NCBI GenBank assembly: GCA_963691815.1
Contig: OY829645.1
Span: 5,954,401 to 6,018,400 of the forward strand
DNA length: 64,000 nt
Reading direction: 5' to 3'
Source of the DNA: Echiichthys vipera
Taxonomy: Eukaryota; Chordata; Actinopteri; Perciformes; Trachinidae
Positions 33,724 to 42,483 of the stretch are shown here, piece by piece. Position 1 is the first letter of the stretch. Each line of letters opens with the position of its first letter. Made by a program: the position numbers and the translations under genes. A model generated the notes under the pieces. The model was not told where the DNA came from. It ran no database searches and was given only the letters and a program-made list of their open reading frames with translations.

Positions 33724-35037
33724 TTGTGGAAAGAAGATGTAAAATACCTAGGTCACACGTTGACCCAAAATGGCAAAACAGTAAATCAAGAAAGAAAAAC
33801 AGCCATTTTGTCTGCACCAAGACCAATAACAAAAAGACACATGATGTCCTTTTTAGGACTTTGCAACTACTGCCGAGCGTGGGTAATGGATTTCGCAAAA
33901 GTAACAAGACCTCTGCTTGATCTCATTTACTCTACACCTATGGCGTTAACAGATAAAATAATTTGGACAGAAACGGCAGAAAAAGCGTTTTGTAACATAA
34001 AACAAATGCTGGCAGGAACGACGGTACTTGCCTTACCAAACTATGATAAACATTTTATCCAAACTGTAGATTGTAAAAATGGATTTATGACGTCAGTGTT
34101 ATTACAAATACATGGGCAAAAACACAAACCCTTAGCCTACTATTCAACACAACTGGACCCAGTGGCTAGAGCATCCCCGCCCTGTGTTCAGGCTGTGATC
34201 GCAGCAGCAATGGCTGTACAGGCCTCTGCGGAAGTAGTATTATTTCACCCAATAACACTACAAGTGCCACATGCAGTAGCAGCCCTGTTATTACAAACAA
34301 AAATGACCTTTTTATCACCTGCCAGACATCTGTCATGCATGACTACACTTTTGTCGCAACCACATCTCAATATAGAAAGAAGCACAACATTAAATCCAGC
34401 CACGCTGATACCAGTATCAACAGATGGCACTAAACATGATTGTCTGCATGAAACACAGTTAGTGTACAAACCACGTTCTGATTTATTAGACACACCCTTG
34501 ACACATGGCTATATAGTATTTGTTGATGGTTCTGCACGTAAGAATGCACAAGGACAAAATTGTGTAGGCTACGCTGTAACAACTATAGATAAATGCCTAA
34601 AAACAGGAAAATTACCATCTAATTTATCGGCACAGGCCGCTGAAATAGTAGCATTAACTGAAGCATGTAAATTATTTCAAAATAAGGATGTAACAATTTA
34701 CACAGATAGCCAATTTGCATATGGCGCAGTACATCTATTCTGCCAACAGTGGAAACTTAGAGGTTTTAAAACGTCAACAGGAAAACCAATAACACACGAC
34801 AAGTTATTACAGGAACTCTTAAAAGCTATAATGTTACCAAAATCTATTGCAGTGTGCAAGTGTGATGCCCACACAAGAAGAAAAGATATGGTTTCAATCG
34901 GTAATGCAATGGCAGACAAAGAAGCTAAATTAGCTGCACATCCTGTCTTGCATGTTTCAACGTCTCAAAATACACCAGTGACGTGTGACATATTAGGACA
35001 AAGACAACAACAAGCACCACAAATGGAGTTAATATAA
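33724..35037 (+). CDS. pol: ERV-C RT connection and RNase H, open frame
   Basis: 437 residues. Thumb (VKYLGHTLTQNGKTV, SFLGLCNYCRAWVMDFAK), connection (ARHLSCMTTLLSQPHL), RNase H (YIVFVDGSARK, LSAQAAEIVALTEACKL, VTIYTDSQFAYGAV, IGNAMADKEAK) with all four acidic residues of the active site. It closely parallels ERV-A 17024-15759, including the same domain borders. It ends at 35037 where the R2-like LINE interrupts pol. Internally it carries no stop, but it is only one segment of a broken pol gene. Confidence 0.88.
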   Translation: MWKEDVKYLGHTLTQNGKTVNQERKTAILSAPRPITKRHMMSFLGLCNYCRAWVMDFAKVTRPLLDLIYSTPMALTDKIIWTETAEKAFCNIKQMLAGTTVLALPNYDKHFIQTVDCKNGFMTSVLLQIHGQKHKPLAYYSTQLDPVARASPPCVQAVIAAAMAVQASAEVVLFHPITLQVPHAVAALLLQTKMTFLSPARHLSCMTTLLSQPHLNIERSTTLNPATLIPVSTDGTKHDCLHETQLVYKPRSDLLDTPLTHGYIVFVDGSARKNAQGQNCVGYAVTTIDKCLKTGKLPSNLSAQAAEIVALTEACKLFQNKDVTIYTDSQFAYGAVHLFCQQWKLRGFKTSTGKPITHDKLLQELLKAIMLPKSIAVCKCDAHTRRKDMVSIGNAMADKEAKLAAHPVLHVSTSQNTPVTCDILGQRQQQAPQMELI

Positions 35038-35039
35038 TA

Positions 35040-36765
35040 CATCCCGCGGATGCTCCTGAACGCGTCATCAGTGATGTAACCAGGGGTCATCGGGTGTTTC
35101 GGGTCTTTCAACATCGAACCCTCGCCCAGGATACCCAGCCGTGGTTGATCAGATCCGACTTGCGTTCAGGTAGCTTTTACTACTCCCCATGGATCTCCTC
35201 TCCTAATCCAGAGCCATCTGGACGCTTTTTCTGCTGCCTCTGTGATGTTCTTAATGGCTCTTCTCCTCCCTAGTCCAGTGATGCCCAGTACACTCAAGGC
35301 TTTGTAGAGAGATCTCCCCACAAAACCCCTGCATCCAACTTCAATGGGCATACACCTTGCCTTCCAGCCCTGCTTGCGGCAGTCGATGACCAGTTCTTCA
35401 TACTTGGTCCTCTTTCTCTCGTGGGCTTCCTCCAGACGGTCCTCCCACGGCACTGTCAGCTCCAACAAGATGATGTTTTTGGTCTCCTCTGAGACCAGAA
35501 GGATGTCTGGCCTCAGAGTTGTTGCGACGATGTGGGGTGGGAACTTCAGCTGTTTTTCCAGGTCCACAGAAAGCTGCCAGTCCTGTGCAGTTGCCAGGAT
35601 TCCTGATGGACTCCTGACACGTGTAGTTCTTGGCAGCTGTTCTCCAGCCTTCACGAAGGTGATCGTCTGGTTGGTAGAACGCCATCGTCTACAGCTGCTG
35701 ATCCCCATGCTAATGGCTTCTGCGATGGGCTTCAGAACCTGGTCGTGGCGCCATGTGTACCGGCCCTGCCCAAGAGCTTTTGGGCAGCAGCTCAGGATGT
35801 GCTCCAATGTCCCCCTGGCTGGGCATTGTAGGCAATTCGGAGATTCCACTTTGCCCCAGATGGAGAGGTTTGATGGGCTTGGCAGGACGTCGTACACTGC
35901 TTGGACAAGGAACTTTATCCGCTGTGGTTCAGCCTTCCAGAGATCAGTCCACGGTGACTTTTCGGTCCATGGTCTGCTCCCATCTTGTCCAAGCTCCTTG
36001 TTGCCCCAGGGCGACAGCTCTGCTGGTTCTCTGGTCCTCCACCGCTGCCCTCACTTCCTCCTGGACCAGACGGCGCCTGTCCTTTCCCTTGGCCTTCTCG
36101 TAGTGTGGAGTTGGGAAGCTCCCAAGACCAGCTCTCCCCCGGGTTACTGCTCCCACCATGGCTCTATGGCACATCCGTGACTCTGCCTCTTGCACAGCTA
36201 TGCCAGCTCTCCACTTCCTCCCTGTTCTCACCTCCACACCTGCCTGGGCCACCTTGGGGTCACTGGAGTCCCTATACAGCATCACCTCTCTGGCCCGTGT
36301 TACTTTAAACTCTTCCTCCAGCGACTTCAGGGGCAGCTGAAGCTTGGTGTTGTTTCCGTAGAGGGCGATGCTGCTAAGGCTCCTGGGCAATCCCAACCAC
36401 CTCCTGAGGAAGCTGCTGACTTTCCTTTCCAAGCTCTCTACGATGGAGATGGGAACTTCGTAGACAAGCAAAGGCCAGAGTATCCTCGGCAGGATACCAT
36501 GCTGGTATATCCAGGCCTTGAACTTGCCGGGAAGCCCTGACTGATCCACCGCTCTCAACCATTTCTCCAGCTCCTGACAGGTTGCCTGAACAGATGCTGA
36601 GTCCTTCAGGCTGCTGTTGAACACCTTGCCAAGGCTCTTCACTGGCTTCTCTGAGACGGATGGGATTTGTATTCCGCTGATGTTGAAGCGGAACCTGTCT
36701 GTGCCCTTGCCCTTCTTTAGCAGCAGTGACCTTGATTTTGTAGGCTTGAACCTCAAGTAATCAAT
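35040..36765 (-). mobile_element. R2-like LINE (restriction-like endonuclease type), 5'-truncated, inside ERV-C pol
   Basis: Minus-strand LINE whose 3' end lies near 35040 and whose 5' truncation is near 36765. ERV-C pol sequence stops at ..CAAATGGAGTTAATA on one side and resumes with GACAGAAAAAAGGAGC on the other, so the insertion split pol between RNase H and integrase. Only the last part of the LINE protein is present. No clear target duplication could be read. Confidence 0.8.
35166..36756 (-). pseudogene. R2-like LINE protein: RT thumb, CCHC motif, restriction-like endonuclease
   Basis: Frame 36756-35944 starts inside the RT thumb (MRFKPTKSRSLLLKKG, IYQHGILPRILWPLLVYEVP). Frame 35897-35166 follows after one frameshift near 35945. 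It has a Cys-Cys-His-Cys cluster (CLQCPARGTLEHILSCC) and then a PD-(D/E)xK-type nuclease: YTWRHDQVL, RPDILLVSEE, and LLELTVPWEDR, where the Asp of R-P-D and the Glu of E-L-T-V-P are the expected catalytic residues. This endonuclease type distinguishes R2/R4/NeSL/Hero-group LINEs from the APE-type L2 elements elsewhere in the window. The C-terminus ends naturally at 35166. Confidence 0.82.
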
Positions 36766-37135
36766 GTGACAGAAAAAAGGAGCTACAAAAATAAATGATA
36801 TTTATATTGGACCCGATGGTAAACCCTGGTTACCTCGATCGCTGTTCAAATGGGCTTCAATAATGAGCCATGGGCGTTGCCATGCCTCAAACGGGGGGAT
36901 GACAGGGTTTAATACATATTCAAAAAATTTTATGTAATCAATGTTTAACATGCATTAAACATAACTCACAAGGACAACAACGTCCAAAACGAGGTGCATT
37001 TCCAAAACCAGAATATCCTTTTGAAGAAATACATATGGATTTCATAAATTCTCTCCACGCCCACTGCTGTGAAGATCGCTGAGAGGTCCAGCTGGATACA
37101 TCTCTCACATTGCAAAGTGAGAACACTTAGTGATC
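36766..37135 (+). pseudogene. pol: ERV-C integrase remnant
   Basis: Right of the LINE, the sequence reads GPDGKPWLPRSLFKW, IMSHGRCHASNGGM (His pair of the HHCC domain) and a CxxC region near 36943-36960 in a shifted frame, then HMDFIN near 37035 (first catalytic Asp). It then jumps to PTAVKIAERSSWIHLSHCK (37065-37122), the very end of integrase. The rest of the core, with the second Asp and the Glu, is deleted. Confidence 0.75.
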
Positions 37136-37178
37136 TCGTTCCAACCGCTGAGTAGGGGAAGTCTGACTACAAAGGGGT

Positions 37179-38019
37179 TTGGAAACGCCTAGGTCCATTC
37201 GTCTCAACGTCAGTGAGGAAATCAACGATCCTCTCAGGTTAGTGGAACGAGAGCATAAGTGTGAAACCATGTCAAAATACCAGGAAAGATGGCTGGCCTC
37301 CTGGACTGCAGGTGCAACGATGGACGCACTAATGATCTTTGCTGTCTTCGCCCCGTGGATGTGGACAACACCTCAAGACCCGAAGGATGAAGAAATGGTT
37401 CCAATGGTAAAAACTATGATTGATGACTGTGATGATTCATTTCTTCTCCGTAACAGTACTGGTATGACGAGGTCTGTAAATCTCAGATTACGTAGGAAAT
37501 GTTATCAAGACAGCGAGCAGGGTCATGGTAACACTTTGATATACTGTAGTGATTACATTATTCTCACAGCAGAAGGTACTTGGTCACTTCAGGTTCTCAA
37601 TAAATCATTGATGACATGCAAACACTTGTTCCGTAATTAAACATATGGACACCTATTGTTGAGCCATACACAATTCGCATACGACATCCTAGAGGTGATT
37701 ATTATCGTAACCTCATTGGCAGGGAAGGGCATGGCTTACTGGAGGGGCCTGGTGTGAGATTCTGCTGAAGTTTCTGACACCCATAACTGTGATTCTCCTC
37801 CTATGCTGTGTATTCATCACGTGCATCGTGCCCTGTCTACAATCCCTGATGTCCAAGATGATAAGCAGAACCACGGCTGAGGCTCTGTTATATCATCAGG
37901 AGAGCCTGGCCCTGATAACTGCACATGCACATAACGAAGGATCCACCACAGTAGACACACACTTATACTGTGATGGCTGTGAGGAGTGTGCACTGGCTGA
38001 CATAAAATACATTGTCTAA
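37179..38019 (+). pseudogene. env: ERV-C envelope remnant
   Basis: The first piece (37179-37640) has a hydrophobic stretch MDALMIFAVFAPWMW that could be a signal peptide, followed by 100 residues of surface protein with Cys and an N-x-S/T site. The second piece (from about 37740, frame 37789-38019) has a membrane segment VMILLLCCVFITCIV and a cytoplasmic tail resembling that of ERV-A. The central part with cleavage site, heptad region and C-x6-CC loop is missing, so no envelope could be made. Confidence 0.65.
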
Positions 38020-38138
38020 ACTGATTACCTCTGAGTGTAAAGAAATGTTATTTTCGAACCTGACGACTCTACTGAAAGCTCTGCCAAGACAATGGTATGT
38101 GTCTGATATGAGAATGAATAATAACAATTCTGATAAAC

Positions 38139-38618
38139 AGGAGGGAAATGTTAAAGAAATGTTAAAAACATTATCAGAAATGTTTGTTTCCATGCATGTA
38201 ATCGAAAAAGTTATTTTCCCTCACTAGGTTGGTATGTGAACCAATTATATTTGACCCATCTGGAGGAAAGGCTGATAAGACTTTCACTCCCTGTAAAAGA
38301 AAATGCTGAATGAGCAAAACCACCTGCGACCTTGTGAAAATAAGATATACTTTGTATGTAACTAGTTAATTATTATTCATGAGTGACTTATGATTATTCA
38401 TGCAAACTTCAAATAAAAGGACACGGGGAAGAATGGAGAGTTGGAGAGGTTTGTGAGGAACGGACCTGTAGCGTGCGGTTACCTCTGCTCTCCCCGTGTC
38501 AAGATACGTTAAGTGTTTCTTGTCTCTGACTGATGAAGTCTCCATGTGTTGTTCTGTCAAGCAACTGAAAGATTTTGACATGTTTTGTTTCTGTCAAAAC
38601 AACTAAAATATTTTGACA
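38139..38618 (+). repeat. ERV-C polypurine tract and 3' LTR
   Basis: GATAAACAGGAGGGAAA directly before the LTR at 38149 is the plus-strand primer; ERV-A has the same 17 bases on its strand. The LTR runs 38149-38618 and is followed by the CATT duplication. Confidence 0.92.
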
Positions 38619-39075
38619 CATTGTATTGCATTTGCATCGTACTGTCTAGGTCATCTACGCATACGCATACACATGCGGTGTTCCTGCCACCTCTGCTCCG
38701 GAAAATATTGTTTTCAACTTAGTTTATCGATTTCATATTTGCAATCACTCGTGCCCAGCTTTTATTGTATTCATTTCTTCAACTGATCGACCAAAGCATT
38801 TAACGATCGGGCCTGTGGTTGCCTCTGATCACACCGGAGAAGTAAAACACGGAAGTCGTGACGTCGAATCACATTAGCGAGGCGCCAATTTAAAAGCATT
38901 TCATCAACTCAGCGGGATCTAAAAACAACTGGTGAAGTGGTCTAACTGCCCGGGAGTGAAGAAGGATCTCCCTGAACTTTCGGCTCCAGGGCCGGAATTT
39001 AATTTAATTGAACTCACCTCCCTGTGACGGTTCTGTGCCCCGGGGTGATGGATCCCCAGCACATGCTGCGACATA

Positions 39076-39670
39076 ATGGCTGTGTGCGAGTCCTGTCTCC
39101 CCAAGCGCTCAAAGCTGAGGGAGAACGTCTCTGGCCTGAAGGCTCAAGGAGACCTCAAGGAGAAGAACAAAATCCTCCTGGAACTTTTCCAACGTCGCCT
39201 CAACTCAGGCGAAGTTCCTCACCCATCTTAAGGCTTTCGGCGCTGGTGACTGTACCATGACGGCTACCGACAACACCACCCTGCCATGGACTGGCTCCAT
39301 CACCACCGGATCTTCGGCACCAACCCTCACCGAGTCCCGCTGGCAGCAAGTCATCAGCACCCTCCACCTCCTGCCTTCTCCCCGCGGAGTGGCAGTGCTC
39401 CACCAGGGAGAACAAAGCGGTGGCTCCGGGTCTGGTGAGCTCAACTCCACTCAAGCCGAGGGAACCCTGGTCAGCAGTTAACAGGGGCACTGGGGCTCGC
39501 CCATCTCTCCCTCCTCCAACTCCGGATCTACCACTGGCTAACAGGTTTGACGTCCTAAGCCGGCAGGATTTCGACCCGCTCGGTGAGCGCTCCAGCTCGT
39601 CTCCGGGATCCGCCCACAAAGCCGGTCGTGGCTCTCACCGACCCAGGAGCTGGGGTCCGCTCGCCCAAAC
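39076..39670 (+). pseudogene. L2-c ORF1
   Basis: Starts MAVCESCLPKRSKLRENVSG, the same opening as L2-a ORF1 (MAMCESCLP.. at 21100). A Cys pair and a short coiled-coil-like region come first, then a Pro/Ser/Thr-rich section (39250-39640) with DNTTLPWTGSITTG. At least two frame changes (near 39230 and 39480). The esterase-like domain of L2-a is absent: the sequence passes from RPRSWGPLAQTN straight to the endonuclease, so an internal deletion is likely. Confidence 0.65.
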
Positions 39671-40039
39671 CAACTGATCTGATATCAGATAACCATATTG
39701 ATTTACTCTGTCTGACTGAAACCTGGCTGTGTCCTGAAGAATATGTTAGCCTAAATGAATCCACTCCTCCAAGTCATATTAATACTCATATTCCTCGAGG
39801 CAGTGCTCGAGGAGGAGGCGTTGCAGCTATTTATGACTCAGGCCTATTAATTAACCCTAAACCTAAGCTTAATTATAATTCATTTGAAAGTCTTGTTCTT
39901 TATCTTTCACATTCAGCCTGGAAAACTGTGCAGCCAATTATACTTTGTAGGAATTTTACACACAATACTTTAGTCAAATCAGAAGGACCTCACAGAGTAT
40001 ATATATCGTAATTCAAATTCTACAGGAGGTTTTCTGGAG

Positions 40040-41686
40040 TCAGCAGAGTCGTTGGCAGTTTAGTGCCTTGAGGCAACGGGTTACCTGGGGCCAGTTGTGG
40101 TTGCGGTGGCACATGCTGTTGTTGCTGCTGTGGAGGGGGTCCCCCTTTTGGTGGCCCTCTCTGGTTTTGTGGACAGTCTCGTGCCCAATGTCCATGACCT
40201 CCACACACGAAACAGCCATTGTCCCTAGCCCTCGGTGGTCCGCCCCTGCCCCTTCCATAACCCCCTTGAGGATTAAAGCCTCGTCCTCTTCCTCCTCTAT
40301 AATGTGATTGTGGTGGGCCCCATGGTCCTGGCGGATTCCATGGTCCCTGGGGAGGGGTACTGTATAAAATTGGCCTGCAACTGGGGCAACTGGAACTGGA
40401 AGGGCAGCCTTGTTACTCCCCCTGTTGCTCCCACTGTCTCTTCCTCCAATTGCTCTCCAAAAGCCCTTCCTTTCTGTTGTGTCTTCTCATGCAACCTCTC
40501 TTCCTCATATCGCGCTCCTCTCTGACGCTGTCTCTCCTTCTCCTACTGTTTTTTTTTTTTCATCCTCTGAACCTCTCTTTCCACTATCCGACGATCTTCC
40601 TCTTTCTCTTCTCTCCTTCTTGTCTCTGCATAATCTTCATTCTTACTTACTCTCACTCTCATACTCCCTTCTGCTTCAATAGTAGGCTTTTCTAATGTCA
40701 AATCTGGGTATATTCTACTTGCCTTGGGGTACTGTTTCTGCCTCCTTCTTTTCTGCCCTATTTCTCAGCTGTCTCTACACTACCTCAACTGCCATTCCGG
40801 CCATATGCAAATCTGCTCTTCGCTCTTCTCCTATTCCTTCCTTCCTTCTTTCTCTTATGCCACAACCTACTAGGTCCATTATTTCTGTTTCCCACTACTT
40901 CTTCACGTGCTCTGTCCTCCTCTAACTGAAGTATTTTTACCATATTCTCTGGCTCGCCTTCACCCCAACCTTTACACATCTTTAAATATTCCTTCAAATC
41001 TGTCAATCTAGTCTTATGTTTCTTTTTATCCTGACTATGAGTAGGCCTTCCGGAAATTGCCTGTCCTACTACTCGCTGCCAGTATTCATCCCAACCTAAC
41101 TTTGGTTCCCAGAACCTTAGGTCCCAGACCTACAATTTTTCTTTGGTTCCCAGAACCTAGCTCCCAGAGCTACAAGTCAGTGGCTTTCTAGGCTCACCTA
41201 GGGGCTATCTCCCTATGGCGCTTTTAGTCCTTAATGCCTAATGTATATTTAAGGGTCTCTACAGCCTCCGGCCTTTCTGCGTTCCCTGAACGTCTTACTG
41301 AGCACCGTTTATGCGCCTAGGACCTGTCGGGATTTAAGATCCCAACACTCCTTTACCTTTTACTCTTATACTGATTCCAAATCAGTTTACCAGGCCTTTC
41401 TTTGAAATCGTCAGTCCACCAGCTAAATTTGGATCAAATTAACCTCTAGGAAACATACTGACTTTTTCCACGAATTTAGATTTTAAGGCCGAATCACAGT
41501 CTTTACTTCTTAAGAAGAATAGGTGACTGCTTACCTTTCTTAGTGGTGGGCGCCCTTGTGGAGAAGTTCAGTCGGTCCCGGGAGGTTCCCAGTGACTCCG
41601 CTTGGTCATGGGTCCAACCTCTGCAGCTCCTTTTCTTTTACCTGAGCCTCCTTGTTAGAATCACGTCCAGGGTCACCAAGTATCTC
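40040..41686 (-). pseudogene. gag: ERV-D gag remnant
   Basis: Pieces on the minus strand: 41006-40785 (TDLKEYLKMCKGWGEGEPEN.. and an Arg/Lys-rich end), 40494-40297, and 40258-40040. The last contains a zinc knuckle CGGHGHWARDCPQN (near 40205-40165), a glutamine-rich run and a Pro-rich tail that continues into the LTR remnant (TLLTPENLL). Frames are broken throughout. The sequence at 41100-41680 contains no readable coding and includes a 15-base repeat GGTTCCCAGAACCT. Confidence 0.6.
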
Positions 41687-42483
41687 TGTAGGAATTTTAC
41701 ACACAATACTTTAGTCAAATCAGAAGGACCTCACAGAGTATATATTGCGTAATTCAAATTCTACAGGAGGCATTCTGGAGTCAGCAGAGTCGTTGGCAGT
41801 TTAGTGCGCCAGCAGGCATTTATTAGCAAATGGACATCGGATGATACAGACGTCTGGAGAAATGTTCTATTCTCTATCTAGAGTAACTGTGTGCAACACA
41901 GTACCCATGATCAGAGGCAAGACATTGTTATATCTATTCTAACTACTCCAGCATTTATGCTTGTTACAAAGGCGTGGTTTATGTGTCTGCTTGTGCATGC
42001 ATATGTGTATTTCAAAAGTAGCCGCTGCTCCAGCCTCCATCTTCCTCCCCTCGCGTCAGGGTAACCTCTGTTTCTGCATGACTCTTCTTCTTTATCTGTG
42101 AAAGAAGCACATACTCTCATCCTTCCTGTAGCCTGCCTCCTTATATGGTTGTTCCTGCCTCCTTATATGGTTGTTGTTTGCGAACGGCAATTCTCTAATC
42201 TCAACTAGTTGCCAGGTGCGTTTGTGCAAGCTGGCTATTTCATTGTCTTGTGACCTTGACTGGCTGCCAAAGGTGTGTGTGCTTTTGCAGAAAGCAGAAA
42301 AGCTTGAGCCTGGACTAATAATCACACTATCACACTCTTAAATGAGTATACCTAATAATCACACTATCACACTCTTAAATGTTTATACTTATTGCGTCTT
42401 ATTATCACAGTCTCATTAATCATTACTAATACACACGCTAACACATGATTATGATACTTCACTCATTGATTATTAATTATTCA
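41661..42483 (-). repeat. ERV-D 5' LTR and tRNA-Trp-type primer site
   Basis: The LTR on plus runs TGTAGGAATTTTACACAC.. to ..TTATTCA. Eight bases inside it, on the minus strand, TGGTGACCCTGGACGTGAT (plus 41678-41660) matches the tRNA-Trp site seen in ERV-B (TGGTGACCCCGACGTGAT) except for one base change and one insertion. Confidence 0.8.

Larger units (their letters stand above)
29182..38618 (+). mobile_element. ERV-C: gamma/epsilon-like endogenous retrovirus, plus strand
   Basis: Two 470-bp LTRs (29182-29651 and 38149-38618) with a 4-bp duplication CATT (29178-29181 and 38619-38622). I count 11 differences between the LTRs (about 2.3%). Order: LTR, primer site, leader, gag, protease plus linker, RT, RNase H, [R2-like LINE 35040-36765], integrase remnant, env remnant, polypurine tract AGGAGGGAAA (38139-38148 region), LTR. 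Integrase core and central env are deleted. Clearly related to ERV-A in every protein and in the polypurine tract, but with different LTRs. Confidence 0.92.
39946..42483 (-). mobile_element. ERV-D: retrovirus-like element, minus strand, collapsed
   Basis: Flanked by the 4-bp duplication ACTT (39942-39945 and 42484-42487). Removing 39946-42487 rejoins the L2-c endonuclease in frame. The 5' LTR is complete (41687-42483, 797 bp on minus), and only the last 120 bp of the 3' LTR remains (39946-40065). Between them is a gag remnant. A single large deletion from the end of gag to the 3' LTR explains the loss of pol and env. Confidence 0.9.

Noticed and set aside
35344..36180. A 278-codon plus-strand open frame
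   Set aside because: It is the antisense shadow of the R2-like LINE protein, whose nuclease and CCHC motifs are on the minus strand.
39200..39619. 139-codon minus-strand frame
   Set aside because: Antisense shadow of L2-c ORF1; no domain.
40410..40695. Leu/Ser-rich plus-strand frames suggesting membrane peptides
   Set aside because: They are antisense to the charged ERV-D gag and are low in complexity.
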